A stretch of DNA of 64,000 bases from Stygiobacter electus. Its GTDB lineage: Bacteria > Bacteroidota > Ignavibacteria > Ignavibacteriales > Melioribacteraceae. Numbering within the stretch: the stretch's first letter is position 1; the number at the start of each line of letters is the position of its first letter. The position numbers were made by a program, and so were the translations under genes. The DNA lies in assembly GCA_029210465.1 (NCBI GenBank), contig JARGDL010000010.1, positions 48,746 to 112,745 of the forward strand, in the 5' to 3' direction. Shown piece by piece: positions 1-9,837 of this stretch. A model generated the notes under the pieces. It saw nothing but the letters and a program-made list of their open reading frames with translations. It made no database searches and was not told the DNA's origin.

Positions 1-845
1 AAAAACAACATTACTTGCAGCTTGTTGAATTGTTCCAATTAAACCAGTAATTGATATAAAACTTAAAAAACCAACTAGAATAAAAATATTTTGTAATGAA
101 ACTGGTAATGAGATTTTAATAATTGAAGTAGCAATTTTTTTTACAAATCTTAAATTTCTGAAGTAATGAAATTTTCTTCTATAATCAGGAAAGATAGAAA
201 CACTGAAATAAAAAAGAGCATCACAAATTGTAGCTAATGTAGAACCCAAACCTGAACCAGCTAAACCCATTCCTTTTATACCAAACGCACCATAAATTAA
301 AATAATATTAAAGACTATGTTCAAAAAGTTTATAAGAATTCCAGAGAACATAAAAATTTTAGTTTTGCCAATTCCAAAAAAGAATCCACGATAAGAAACA
401 GTAACTAAAAAGAAAGGAATACCCATGAATCTATAGTGAAGAAATTCACCAGCAAAAAAAGCAACACGATCGTCGGCAGCAAAAAAATTAGCAATGTCAT
501 GTGCAAAAAAAACAACCAATAAACTAATTACAATTCCTATTAGTAAAGAAAGAATAATTGAAGTATTTAATACTTTACCACATTCTTCATAATTTTTTTC
601 TCCAAATCTTCTTGCAATTAATACATGTGTTCCGGTTGCTAATGAGGAAAACAAACTTACCACAGAGCCCATGTAGCTAAAACACCAATCCCCATTGCGG
701 CAAGGACATATTCAGTTTCGGGGAGTCTTCCAACCAAAGCCGTATCAACTAAAGAAACAATCATCTGCGTTGAAAGACCTGCAATTGCTGGTAAAGCAAT
801 CTTTAAAATGTATTTATACTCTTTGGATAATTTTAATATACTCAT
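1..845 (-). pseudogene. MATE-family multidrug efflux transporter, frameshifted, 3' end outside the window
   Basis: The protein starts at 845 (MSILKLSKEYKYILKIALPA...) and looks like the first helices of a MATE/DinF drug:cation antiporter. The reading frame stops at 657-659. The family sequence resumes in another frame from about 672 (MGSVVSLFSSLATGTHVLIA and on) and stays open to the left edge, with several hydrophobic segments. One single-base indel near 660-675 would restore a continuous protein, so this is either a recent frameshift mutation or a base-calling error. The gene is divergent from the XRE regulator. MATE proteins act in the inner membrane and export cationic compounds using Na+ or H+ gradients; the substrate cannot be inferred. 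Confidence 0.8.
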
Positions 846-850
846 GCAAA

Positions 851-881
851 CAAAAATATTGAATTAATATGTGTGAATAAA
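851..881 (-). promoter_or_regulatory. Possible Bacteroidota-type promoter for the MATE gene
   Basis: On the minus strand TATTTTTG (858-851) fits the TAnnTTTG element. It is preceded 19 nt upstream by TTTA (881-878), one mismatch from TTTG. The predicted transcription start falls almost on the ATG at 845, so the transcript would be nearly leaderless, which lowers confidence. Confidence 0.3.
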
Positions 882-935
882 ACTTTTTATAATTTTTCTT
901 ATTTTGAATTCAAAACTACCAAGTTTGAGGCAATT

Positions 936-1481
936 ATGAATAAACAAGAAGAAATAAAATACTTAATTCATACTCATGGAATTAAATTAAGCATGATAGC
1001 TGAAAAACTTGGGATGAAAGTTCAGACTTTAAGTTACTTAATTAATGAAAGCAACCAATTTGATGATGAAATTTATGACCAAATAAAAAAAATAATTGAC
1101 GATTATCAATATGAATTGAATTTATTTGAAGGAGAAATACCTTTTCCAAATGATTTATTCACAGATGAAAATTCAAAAATTGGGATTGGAGAAAGAATTA
1201 GAATTTTTGCACGAAAAAAATTTGGCACATTAAAAAAGCTTGCTGATGAAATGCAAATTTCACCACAACAACTTCAGCAATACATTAGTGGTAATCGTGA
1301 ACCTGGAACAAGAATTTTACTTAAATTATTAAAACTAGGATGCGATATAAATTGGCTTTTAGGTGGTAAAGAATCTTTCGAATCATATAAAATTTATAAA
1401 TTAGAAAGTGAATTAAGGAGATTAAAAAATAATTTAGATCAAATTGCTAATATCATTCACAAAAACGAAGCTGGCCATTAA
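936..1481 (+). CDS. XRE-type transcriptional regulator with two helix-turn-helix domains
   Basis: About 181 residues from ATG 936, which has a GAGG ribosome binding site at 927-930; the GTG at 873 has no comparable site. Two HTH_XRE-like segments are visible. The first is near residues 5-55 (LSMIAEKLGMKVQTLSYLIN). The second, near 85-145, contains LKKLADEMQISPQQLQQYIS and ends in the INWLLGG motif common in phage-repressor-like proteins. A charged C-terminal helix could be a dimerisation coiled coil. The gene ends 8 bp before the ClC channel start, so the two are probably co-transcribed. It may be a local regulator; its target is unknown. Confidence 0.75.
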   Translation: MNKQEEIKYLIHTHGIKLSMIAEKLGMKVQTLSYLINESNQFDDEIYDQIKKIIDDYQYELNLFEGEIPFPNDLFTDENSKIGIGERIRIFARKKFGTLKKLADEMQISPQQLQQYISGNREPGTRILLKLLKLGCDINWLLGGKESFESYKIYKLESELRRLKNNLDQIANIIHKNEAGH

Positions 1482-1488
1482 AATACTG

Positions 1489-3297
1489 ATGAAACATTTA
1501 CTAAGATATTTAAAAATCAATTTATATTTAATCAAGAATAAATTATTTCATCTTCTCTTTAGCAAAACAGATAAAAAAACTTTTATTTTAATTTCGAGTG
1601 CAATAGTTGGTGTATTTGCTAGTTTAGGTGCAGTAACTTTGAAAAGTGCTGTACATTTTTTCCAAAATGAATCAAAATATATTTTTGATATACTGAATAT
1701 ACCATTCCTATATTTTTTCCTTCCAATGTTTGGAATTATCATATCATTATTATTTATTAAATTTTTATTCAAAGATAAATTTACACGAGGACTAGGAAAT
1801 ATTATTTATTCTATCATTAGAAAAAAATCAAATATTGCTTCAAAAGAAATTTTTTCACAATTATTAACAAGTAGTGCAACAGTTGGAACTGGTGGTTCAG
1901 TTGGTTTAGAAGCCCCTATTGTTGCTATCGGGGCATCAATTGGTTCCAATATAGCAAATGAATTGAAATTTAGTTATCACTATAAAACTTTATTATTAGC
2001 TTGTGGTTCTGCGGCGGGAATCTCTGCCATTTTTAATAGCCCAATTGCAGGTGTAATTTTTGCTTTTGAAGTTTTGTTGCCCGACATCTCTATTTCTTCA
2101 TTTATTCCTTTATTAATAGCATCTGCTATATCCCCGGTTGTTTCAAAATTACTTTACAGTGGACAAATATTTTATTTTGTAACACAAGGTTGGAATGTAA
2201 ATGATATTCCATTTTACATTTTACTTGGAGTTTTCACTGGTTTTATTTCATTGTATATTAAAAAGGTAACTCTATTTTTCGAAAAGCATTCTAAAAATAA
2301 TTTCTTCAAAACAAATAAGACATTAATTGGTGGCTTAACACTTTGTTTATTGATTTTCTTATTTCCACCATTATTTGGAGAAGGATATTCAACAGTAATA
2401 AATTTACTTAATGGTAATGAAAATACAATCCTTGGCTTCGGTTCATATTTTATAATTAATCAAGTTGATATAAAATTCATAATTATAATATCTTCATTAT
2501 TAATAATTTTTTTTAAAGCAATCGCTACTTCATTAACTTTATATGCCGGTGGAAACGGAGGTATAATTGCTCCTTCTTTATTTACAGGAGCTGTAACTGG
2601 ATTCGTATTTTCCTATTCAATAAATCAATTTCCGATTATACATTTAAATGAACCCAATTTTATTGTTGTCGGAATGGCGGGAATCTTAACCGGTGTTTTA
2701 CATGCACCTTTGACAGGAATTTTTTTAATAGCAGAAGTAACTGGTGGTTATAAATTAATTGTTCCATTAATGATTGTTACTGCACTTTCGTTTTTTATTT
2801 CTAAGCATTTCGATAAATATTCTGTCTATACTTCTTCCCTTTCACATCGTGGAATTGATTTTCGTTCTGAGAAAGAAAAGTATGTTATTCAAAATTTAAA
2901 AATGAATGATTTATTAGAAACTAACTTTATTATTCTACAACCTAATATGACAATTGGTGAGCTAATCGAAAAAATAAAAACATCAAAAAGAAATTTGTTC
3001 CCTGTAGTAAATGAAGAAAATATTTTGGTTGGAGTAGTTACTCTTGATGATATTAGAGAAATTATTTTACAAAAAGAGATTTATAAAATTCTTCTTGTTT
3101 ACGAAGTAATGAACACTAATTTTGCTTCAGTAGAAATTAATCACGATATAAATAATTTAATACAAATATTTGAAGAAAAACAAATTTGGAATATCGCTGT
3201 TACTGAAAATGGTAAATACAAAGGCTTTGTTTCAAAATCCAATTTGTTTAACAAATACATTTCCTTATGGTATCAACAAAGGAATGATGAAATTTAA
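1489..3297 (+). CDS. ClC-family chloride channel/transporter with C-terminal CBS pair
   Basis: About 602 residues from ATG 1489; a TTG at 1444 lies inside the upstream gene and is less likely. The ClC filter motifs are present: GTGGSVGLEAP, with the gating glutamate at E141 (the GREGP position), and GGNGGIIAPSL. Roughly ten to twelve hydrophobic segments fill residues 35-440. The last 130 residues form two CBS domains (MNDLLETNFIILQPNMTIGE... and VMNTNFASVEINHDINNLIQ), which typically bind adenine nucleotides. The gating glutamate suggests a Cl-/H+ exchanger rather than a channel, by family knowledge. Its stop codon overlaps that of the convergent nhaA. Confidence 0.92.
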   Translation: MKHLLRYLKINLYLIKNKLFHLLFSKTDKKTFILISSAIVGVFASLGAVTLKSAVHFFQNESKYIFDILNIPFLYFFLPMFGIIISLLFIKFLFKDKFTRGLGNIIYSIIRKKSNIASKEIFSQLLTSSATVGTGGSVGLEAPIVAIGASIGSNIANELKFSYHYKTLLLACGSAAGISAIFNSPIAGVIFAFEVLLPDISISSFIPLLIASAISPVVSKLLYSGQIFYFVTQGWNVNDIPFYILLGVFTGFISLYIKKVTLFFEKHSKNNFFKTNKTLIGGLTLCLLIFLFPPLFGEGYSTVINLLNGNENTILGFGSYFIINQVDIKFIIIISSLLIIFFKAIATSLTLYAGGNGGIIAPSLFTGAVTGFVFSYSINQFPIIHLNEPNFIVVGMAGILTGVLHAPLTGIFLIAEVTGGYKLIVPLMIVTALSFFISKHFDKYSVYTSSLSHRGIDFRSEKEKYVIQNLKMNDLLETNFIILQPNMTIGELIEKIKTSKRNLFPVVNEENILVGVVTLDDIREIILQKEIYKILLVYEVMNTNFASVEINHDINNLIQIFEEKQIWNIAVTENGKYKGFVSKSNLFNKYISLWYQQRNDEI

Positions 3298-4463
3298 TTG
3301 ATTCTTTTGGTTACCATGTTCAATTTTATTAATCCTGAAATTGCGGAAATAACTGAGGCAATAATAATTATCAACTTTGAAGAAGCTATTATTTCTACAT
3401 CACTAAATGCCAGGTTTGTAATAAAGATTGACATTGTAAAACCAATTCCTGCAAGACTTGAAGCACCAGCAATTAAATTCCAATTTAAATCTTTTGGTAA
3501 AATACCCACACCAATTTTTACAGCAACATATGAAAATGCAAATATCCCAATCAGTTTACCCAAACTTAACCCAAACAATATTCCAAGAGAATTATTAGAA
3601 ACTATGCTTCCTACTATATTAGTAGGTATCATTATCGCTGTGTTTGCTAAAGCAAAAATTGGAAGTATTATAAAGGCAACAGGTTTATGCAAAAAGTGTT
3701 GTAACTTATATGATATATTTTCATTATCATTTTTATTAAATGGAATTGCAAAAGCAAGTAAAACTCCAGCTATTGTTGCATGAACTCCTGATTTTAACAT
3801 TAAATACCACATAACAACACCAAGAAGTAAATAAATTGAAAGCTTGTTTACTTTTAATCTGTTAAAAATTAGCAATAATACAAAAATTAAAAGTGACCCA
3901 ATTAGATAAGCAAAGGATAAATCGTTAGTATAGAAAAATGCAATTATTATAATTGCTCCAAGATCATCAATTATTGCTAAAGCAGTTAAAAATATTTTTA
4001 GTGAAAGTGGTATTTTATTTCCAAGTAAAGATAAAACACCAAGAGTAAAAGCTATATCTGTTGCCATTGGTATTCCAAATCCACTTTGAGTTGGAGTATT
4101 AGCGTTTAATGAAAAGTGTATTAATGCTGGTACTAACATTCCACCAAGTGCAGCAATAGCTGGCAAAGCTGATTTTTTTATGCTTGATAGTTCACCTACA
4201 TAAATTTCACGCTCAATTTCAAGCCCAACTAAAAGAAAAAATATTACCATCAATCCATCATTAATCCAATGTTCTAAACTATACTTTAGTTCAACTTTCC
4301 AAAATGATAAATCTAAATAACTATGCCAGAAGTTTATGTAACTATGACCAATAAAAATATTAGTAAGCAAAAGTGATAAAATTGTAAGTGCTACGAGAAT
4401 GTAACCAGATGATTTTTCACTTTCAAAAAATTCTTTGAATAAATCAAATTTAAGTTTTGGCAT
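3294..4463 (-). CDS. nhaA: NhaA-type Na+/H+ antiporter
   Basis: 389 residues, the usual NhaA length. D135 lies in ATDIAFTLGVLSLLG, and the DD pair at 166-167 lies in AIIDDLGAI. These match the D133 and D163/D164 region of E. coli NhaA that binds and exchanges Na+ for protons. About twelve membrane segments fit an inner-membrane antiporter for pH and sodium homeostasis. The stop codon overlaps the ClC stop in a tail-to-tail arrangement, leaving no room for a conventional terminator. ATG 4463 is preceded by a purine-rich stretch. Confidence 0.95.
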   Translation of the reverse strand: MPKLKFDLFKEFFESEKSSGYILVALTILSLLLTNIFIGHSYINFWHSYLDLSFWKVELKYSLEHWINDGLMVIFFLLVGLEIEREIYVGELSSIKKSALPAIAALGGMLVPALIHFSLNANTPTQSGFGIPMATDIAFTLGVLSLLGNKIPLSLKIFLTALAIIDDLGAIIIIAFFYTNDLSFAYLIGSLLIFVLLLIFNRLKVNKLSIYLLLGVVMWYLMLKSGVHATIAGVLLAFAIPFNKNDNENISYKLQHFLHKPVAFIILPIFALANTAIMIPTNIVGSIVSNNSLGILFGLSLGKLIGIFAFSYVAVKIGVGILPKDLNWNLIAGASSLAGIGFTMSIFITNLAFSDVEIIASSKLIIIIASVISAISGLIKLNMVTKRIN

Positions 4464-4722
4464 TGTTTTACTCTCTTTTATCTTTAAAGTGATTATCTGA
4501 ACGCAATTTAAGAAAAATCGAATTATTCAAAAAGATAAGTTATATTAATATCATGTTATCATTTTGAATAAAAAAATACAACCTTAAAAATTCATTTTAT
4601 TTATTATCTCAGTATGATATTTTATTAAATGAATAAAAAAAAATTATATGATAAAACATTTTTTTAAGAGAATTTTTGGATCATATTTTAGAACTACTAT
4701 ATAATGTTATTTATAAATCGGT
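4464..4722. other. Intergenic region without recognised gene
   Basis: About 260 bp of very AT-rich sequence between nhaA and the kinase remnant. I see no tRNA, no open frame with recognisable content and no strong terminator. It presumably contains the nhaA promoter on the minus strand, but no confident promoter motif could be assigned. Confidence 0.5.
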
Positions 4723-4926
4723 TTATACATTTTCATTACTTCTTCTATTTACTTTCGATCTGAATTTTGTCGCTTTTCGATTTGTGACGCTATAAGCAAC
4801 AGATAAACCTAATCATGTACTTTTACCTTGCTGTTTAGTTGTAAAAAATTGATGGATTACTTTTAAATTTCTCATACAATTTTCTATCCAGCCAAAGGAA
4901 AGTTTCCAATGAGGTAAAATTTTCAT
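4723..4926 (-). pseudogene. Remnant of a sensor histidine kinase C-terminus (G2 box) with in-frame stop
   Basis: Reading from ATG 4926, the frame encodes ...IHQFFTTKQQGKST, a TGA at 4815-4813, then LGLSVAYSVTNR and a stop at 4723. FFTTK-x(2)-GK-[S/T]TGLGLS is the ATP-lid/G2 signature of HATPase_c histidine kinases. The TGA replaces the first glycine of GLGLS (GGA to TGA). After YSV the usual glycine-rich end is lost. The fragment is therefore a decayed kinase 3' end whose catalytic N-box and H-box are gone. No flanking frame restores the rest. Confidence 0.6.
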
Positions 4927-5061
4927 ATTGAATTAACTTTTATAGAGCGATCTGCAAATCTCTGTAAGCTTTATTAAGGCGAATAATCTTCTGATTAAAT
5001 CTATCGGTAAGAATATCAATTTTATCCTTAGCTCTTAAAATCATTTTAATTCTGTCAAGAA

Positions 5062-5221
5062 AAATTTTTAGCCACGAATTTACACTAATTTTCACTAATG
5101 GATAAAGATAAATTTCACGATTAATCTTAAAGCTTACTTTATACTTGCTTATATTTGTGTTAATCTGTGAAATCTGTGGTAAAAAAACCAACCACAGATA
5201 ACACTGATTTGCACAGATCGA
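5062..5221. repeat. Degenerate intergenic repeat with imperfect inverted arms
   Basis: The block contains TTAGCCACGAATTTACACTA... and then an imperfect palindrome, ATCTGTGAAATCTGTGGT facing ACCACAGATAACACTGAT (about 5155-5220). 'Cacgaatt-tacactaattttcacta' and 'aatctgtg...cacagatt' sequences recur in intergenic DNA of many bacteria. A 106-codon open frame over it (5260-4940) gives a low-complexity, unrecognisable product, so I do not call a gene. Function unknown. Confidence 0.5.
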
Positions 5222-5316
5222 TATTATAATTTTTCGGGGCACAAGCCCCCAGCAAGTCACGCTTAACCACTATCCACTATATTATACATTTTACATTATA
5301 AATTATAAATTAGCAA

Positions 5317-6546
5317 TTACTCATATCTCAATGCTTCTATAGGATCTAAGTTCGAGGCTTTGTATGCGGGATATGTTCCGAATGTTACTCCAATTATTAC
5401 ACAAAGAAAAACACCAATTAGTACCCAATCAATGGGAATTATTGTATCAGCTTTTAAGAATGAGCCAGCTAAATTTCCAACTAAAATTCCGAGTACTATT
5501 CCTACTATTCCACCGAATAAACTTAATACAACCGATTCAGTTAAAAACTGGACTAAAATATTTTTCTTTCTTGCACCAATTGCTTTTCGAATTCCAATTT
5601 CACGCGTTCTTTCTGTAACTGAAACTAACATAATATTCATAATTCCAACACCAGCAGCTAAAAGTGCTATTGCGGCAACTACTAAAGAGCCAATTCTAAC
5701 TCCAGCAGTTATATCATTAATTTGGGTTAATACACTTTCATTTGAAAAAATATCAAAATTATTTGGTTCGCCTGGTGCAACTTTTCTTATTGTTCTAAAA
5801 TATCCTTCTGCAATTTCAATTAATTCATTATATGATTCTTTATCGTGAGACATTACTGTAATATTAATTGAGTTATTTCTTTTTCCATACATTGATTGAA
5901 AATAAGTTAATGGTACAATAGCAAAATTATCTCTACTTTGACCAAATACATCACCTTGAACTTCAAGTATACCTATAACTTTTAATTTATGACCATCAAG
6001 ATTTACAATTTGATTTAGCGGACTAATATTGGGAAAAAGTTTTTTTGCAACGTCGGGTCCAAGTACAATAAAATTTTGATAACTCTGAACATCTCTTTCG
6101 CTAATTGCTCTTCCTTCTTCAACTGTCCATTTATTGTTTGGAAACGCTTCTGGTGTTACACCAGCAACAGGAACATTTGGATTAGTTTCTCTATTGCCAA
6201 CTTTTAATTGTTTCCCAAAATTCCACTGTTCTGCACCAATATATTTTGCTTCAACCAATTTTTCTTTTAATGCATAATAATCTTCTAAAGTAATATCAGG
6301 ACGGTTTCTAAATCTTGCACGATTGTTACCACCATCATTAACTGCTGGCCATTTTTGAATTTGAAATGTATTTTGTCCTAATTGCGAAACACCTTTTTCA
6401 ATACTTAATTGAAGCATTTCGATTACGGTACTAATTGCAATAATTGAAAATATTCCTACAACTATTCCAAGGATTGTTAAAAGTGATCTTAATTTATTTG
6501 CTTGTAAAGAAGCAAAAGCAACTTTTATTACTTCAAAAATTTTCAT
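5317..6546 (-). CDS. MacB-like ABC transporter permease (FtsX/MacB_PCD), second of two
   Basis: 409 residues. An N-terminal membrane helix (LRSLLTILGIVVGIFSIIAI) is followed by a large extracytoplasmic MacB_PCD domain (about residues 45-270). A C-terminal FtsX domain has three helices and carries ERTREIGIRKAIGARK. It ends in the conserved ...YPAYKASNLDPIEALRYE. The gene overlaps the upstream permease by 4 bp, so the two are probably translationally coupled and form a heterodimer. By family knowledge such permeases drive tripartite export of macrolides, peptides or lipids through TolC; the substrate here is unknown. Confidence 0.9.
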   Translation of the reverse strand: MKIFEVIKVAFASLQANKLRSLLTILGIVVGIFSIIAISTVIEMLQLSIEKGVSQLGQNTFQIQKWPAVNDGGNNRARFRNRPDITLEDYYALKEKLVEAKYIGAEQWNFGKQLKVGNRETNPNVPVAGVTPEAFPNNKWTVEEGRAISERDVQSYQNFIVLGPDVAKKLFPNISPLNQIVNLDGHKLKVIGILEVQGDVFGQSRDNFAIVPLTYFQSMYGKRNNSINITVMSHDKESYNELIEIAEGYFRTIRKVAPGEPNNFDIFSNESVLTQINDITAGVRIGSLVVAAIALLAAGVGIMNIMLVSVTERTREIGIRKAIGARKKNILVQFLTESVVLSLFGGIVGIVLGILVGNLAGSFLKADTIIPIDWVLIGVFLCVIIGVTFGTYPAYKASNLDPIEALRYE

Positions 6547-7781
6547 TCATACCTCAATGCTTCAACTGGATCTAATTTAGCGGCAGTGTAAGCTGGTGCA
6601 AATCCTGATATAACACCAGTTGCAATTGATATTACTATTGCTAAAACTAATGCATCAACTTGTACTGAAGTTGGTAAAAATTGATTTATAATTAAACTCA
6701 AAACAATTGCAAAGATTAAACCTATAAATCCACCAATCATGCAAATAACGGCAGATTCAGTTATAAATTGTCCAAGTATTGCTCTTCTTTTAGCACCAAT
6801 TGCTTTTCTTATTCCAATTTCTTTTGTTCTTTCTTTAACTGAAACAAACATAATGTTCATAATTCCTATTGCCCCAACAAATAATGATAAACCAGTGATA
6901 AATAAACCAGCAATTTGAATTACTCCAACTGTTTGGTTAATTGTGTTTAATAAACCTTCCTGCTGATTGATAGAAAAATCATTTTCCTGATTATAAGATA
7001 ATCCACGAATTTTTCTCATAATTCCAATAGCTTCTTCTTTAGTTGCTTCAACCATTTTACTATTTTTTGCACGAACATTAATTGTGATGCTTCGAAGATT
7101 TTCACTTTGCAAGTACTTGAAAATATTTTGTACTGGAACAAAAACTTGTTTATCTGGATTGAAATTTCCCATCACCCAACTTCCCTGTTCAGCAAGAACC
7201 CCAACAACTTTAAATTTGTGTCCTCTAATTTTTACTTCCTGACCAATAGCATAACCAATTGGAAAAAGTTTTTTTGCAACTTCACTGCCAAGTACAATTA
7301 CGTTTCTACCACCATTGCTTTCTAATTCATTAAAAAATCTTCCTTCGCTAAAAGTAAGATTTGTTGTTTGAATATAGTCAGAAGTTGTTCCTTGAATTAT
7401 TAAACCTTCAACAACTCTATCTTTGAATTTAACATTATTAAAATTCCATACTGTTGGTGCAACTGCTAAAGGAAGTTTAGCTAACTCTTTATACTTTTTA
7501 TAATCATCAAGAGTTAGATTTTTTCTATTTCTTAATTCCCACCATGGAATATCATTATTAAACCATTCCCATTTATCAATGTAAAGATTATCTGAACCAA
7601 GAGAAGCAACACCGGTTTGGAAAGCGTTATCAATTCCTTTAATTGCTGTTGACATTAAAACAACAGAAGTTACACCGATAACAATTCCTAAAGTTGTAAG
7701 AATAGAACGAACTTTGTTAGCACGAATTGATCTAAAAGCAATCAATAAACCTTCTCTTAATTCAAATAAAAAATTTTTCAT
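6543..7781 (-). CDS. MacB-like ABC transporter permease (FtsX/MacB_PCD), first of two
   Basis: 412 residues with the same plan as its downstream partner: an N-terminal helix (VRSILTTLGIVIGVTSVVLM), a periplasmic MacB_PCD domain, the FtsX signature VKERTKEIGIRKAIGAKRR and the ending PAYTAAKLDPVEALRYE. The clear relation of the two proteins suggests an old tandem duplication and a heterodimeric transporter. It starts 7 bp after the ATPase stop. Unlike E. coli MacB, the ATPase is a separate polypeptide. Confidence 0.9.
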   Translation of the reverse strand: MKNFLFELREGLLIAFRSIRANKVRSILTTLGIVIGVTSVVLMSTAIKGIDNAFQTGVASLGSDNLYIDKWEWFNNDIPWWELRNRKNLTLDDYKKYKELAKLPLAVAPTVWNFNNVKFKDRVVEGLIIQGTTSDYIQTTNLTFSEGRFFNELESNGGRNVIVLGSEVAKKLFPIGYAIGQEVKIRGHKFKVVGVLAEQGSWVMGNFNPDKQVFVPVQNIFKYLQSENLRSITINVRAKNSKMVEATKEEAIGIMRKIRGLSYNQENDFSINQQEGLLNTINQTVGVIQIAGLFITGLSLFVGAIGIMNIMFVSVKERTKEIGIRKAIGAKRRAILGQFITESAVICMIGGFIGLIFAIVLSLIINQFLPTSVQVDALVLAIVISIATGVISGFAPAYTAAKLDPVEALRYE

Positions 7782-7788
7782 TTAACAC

Positions 7789-8511
7789 CTAAATTTTAGA
7801 AGCACCATTTTTCTTTGGAATATATCTGTTTTTTACTTGTTCATCTTTTTCAATTAACCCATCACGTATTCTTAAAATTCTTTCAGCATGTTCAGCAATA
7901 TATTCTTCGTGAGTTACAAGAATAATTGTATTTCCCTGTTCATAAATTTCATTGAACAAAGCCATTATATCTTCGCCAGTTTTTGTATCAAGGTTACCAG
8001 TTGGTTCATCTGCAAGAATAATAGAAGGACGAGTAACTAAAGCTCGTGCAATTGCAACACGTTGGCGCTGTCCACCAGAAAGTTCATTTGGTTTGTGGTG
8101 CATTCTATCAGCTAAGCCAACATGGGAAAGTGCTTCCATTGCTCTTTCTTTTCTTTCTGATGAAGGTACTCCGGCATATATTAATGGTAATTCAACATTA
8201 TGGAGTGCATCTGATCTTGCTAATAAATTAAATGTTTGAAAAACAAAACCAATTTCTTTGTTTCTAATTTTTGCAAGTTCGTTATCATTCATTTCGCTTA
8301 CATTAACACCATTGAAGTTATAAATCCCATGAGTTGGTGTATCAAGACAGCCAAGAATATTCATAAGAGTTGATTTACCTGAACCAGATGGACCCATGAT
8401 AGCAACATATTCACCTTTATCAATTTTTAATGAAACATCAGCGAGTGCGTGGACTTCTTCTGAACCAACTTGATAAATTTTTGCTATATGTTCTATAGTT
8501 ATTATATTCAT
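7789..8511 (-). CDS. ABC transporter ATPase of the MacB/LolD type
   Basis: 240 residues with a full set of ABC motifs: Walker [12 protein letters not shown]-loop VFQTFNLL, signature [15 protein letters not shown], Walker [13 protein letters not shown], and switch histidine in ILVTHE. The DEPTGNLD and [13 protein letters not shown] context is typical of the LolD/MacB/FtsE subfamily. It lies between the adaptor and the two permeases and should energise them from the cytoplasmic side. Spacing is 21 bp from the adaptor gene and 7 bp to the permease. Confidence 0.94.
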   Translation of the reverse strand: MNIITIEHIAKIYQVGSEEVHALADVSLKIDKGEYVAIMGPSGSGKSTLMNILGCLDTPTHGIYNFNGVNVSEMNDNELAKIRNKEIGFVFQTFNLLARSDALHNVELPLIYAGVPSSERKERAMEALSHVGLADRMHHKPNELSGGQRQRVAIARALVTRPSIILADEPTGNLDTKTGEDIMALFNEIYEQGNTIILVTHEEYIAEHAERILRIRDGLIEKDEQVKNRYIPKKNGASKI

Positions 8512-8532
8512 TTTTAATTACTCACTATCAAA

Positions 8533-9813
8533 TTATTTATTTTCTTTTTCACCTTTGCGTTTTGATTGCAAAGATATTTTAACCCCATCTTCTAATTCTT
8601 TTGAAATAGCTTTATAAGGTCCGCTTATAACATCTTCACCGCCTTTTAATCCATTAATAATTTCAATATAAGAATCATCACTAATACCAGTTTTTACTTC
8701 AACCATTTTTGCTTTTCCATCTTGAGCTAAGAAAACGACTTCTTTTGGTTTGTTGGATTTTCCATTTTTAGGTTTTTCAACTTGTGATTCTTCTTCTGAT
8801 TTATTTTCAACTGTTTTTTGTTTATCTACTCTAGCAGTAACAGATTGAATAGGAACGGCAATTACATTTGGCTTTGTTTCTGTTTTAATATCAGCATCGC
8901 ATGACATACCAGGTCTTAATTGCTTATCTGGATCTTCAATTAAAATCCTTACTTCAAAGTTTACGACTTCATCTTGAGTTCCTAAACCTTTTGAAACAGC
9001 GCTATTACCAATTTGTGTTACTTTGCCTTTGAATTCTTTGTCGCCAAATGCATCAACCTTAACAATAGCTTCGTCGCCAACAGAAACTAACACTACATCA
9101 TTTTCATCAACATCAACGCGAGCTTCCATTTTTCTTAAATCTGCAACTGTTAAAATTTCAGTTCCGGGACTAAAATTACTACCTAAAACTCTTTGAGCTA
9201 ATTCAACATTTAATTTACTAATTGTTCCATCCATCGGTGCATAAACGTAAGTTTTATTTAAATTTTCTGTAGCTTCTTTTAATGCAGCTTCTGATTGAAC
9301 AACTAAAGATTTTTGAGATTCATAACTCCCTAATGTTTGAAGGTAATTTGCTTTAGCTGTTTCAAGTTCTGAATCACTTGCAAGTTTTTTATCGTATAAA
9401 CCTTGAATTCTTTTATAATCGGATTGAACTTTATTAAGTTGTGCTTCGGTAGATCTTAAAGTTGCTTTAGCTTGTTCAAGTCTTGCAGCGGCATTATTTC
9501 TTTGAGCTTCATAAATATAAGGTTTAATTCTAACTAATAGTTGCCCCTTTTGGACAACGTCACCTTCTTTGATTGGAAGATAAACAATTTCTCCAGTTGC
9601 TTCAGCACTAATCATAACTTGATAAACAGGATTTATTTTACCAGTTGCAGAAACGATCTGAGTAATTGTCCTTTTCTGAACTTTTTCTGTTTGAACTGTG
9701 ATTATTTGTTCTTTATTGCCGCCAAAAACAACTAGAAGAATTACAGCAAGAATCATTAATCCAATTCCACCAAATATGTAGTATTTCTTTTTCGATTTTT
9801 TCCCGTTAGCCAT
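8533..9813 (-). CDS. Periplasmic adaptor protein of an ABC efflux system (MacA/HlyD family)
   Basis: 426 residues. A single N-terminal membrane anchor (IFGGIGLMILAVILLVVFGG) is followed by a lipoyl/barrel-sandwich half-motif (VVSATGKINPVYQVMISAEA). Next come a coiled-coil hairpin (about residues 100-190, rich in A/Q/L/E), the second lipoyl half (APMDGTISKLNVELAQRV) and beta-barrel and membrane-proximal domains. A Lys/Glu-rich insertion near residues 335-365 is unusual. The protein should bridge the MacB-like complex and the TolC-like channel. It sits 24 bp downstream of the tolC-like gene. Confidence 0.92.
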   Translation of the reverse strand: MANGKKSKKKYYIFGGIGLMILAVILLVVFGGNKEQIITVQTEKVQKRTITQIVSATGKINPVYQVMISAEATGEIVYLPIKEGDVVQKGQLLVRIKPYIYEAQRNNAAARLEQAKATLRSTEAQLNKVQSDYKRIQGLYDKKLASDSELETAKANYLQTLGSYESQKSLVVQSEAALKEATENLNKTYVYAPMDGTISKLNVELAQRVLGSNFSPGTEILTVADLRKMEARVDVDENDVVLVSVGDEAIVKVDAFGDKEFKGKVTQIGNSAVSKGLGTQDEVVNFEVRILIEDPDKQLRPGMSCDADIKTETKPNVIAVPIQSVTARVDKQKTVENKSEEESQVEKPKNGKSNKPKEVVFLAQDGKAKMVEVKTGISDDSYIEIINGLKGGEDVISGPYKAISKELEDGVKISLQSKRKGEKENK

Positions 9814-9837
9814 TTTTATTTAACTCCTTGAAATATT

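Noticed and set aside
3298..3783. A 161-codon plus-strand gene
   Set aside because: It is antisense to nhaA, which has full family motifs; composition is that of a shadow frame.
4940..5260. A 106-codon gene on the minus strand
   Set aside because: It is largely a translation of the degenerate repeat block, has no recognisable domain, and lacks a clear ribosome binding site.
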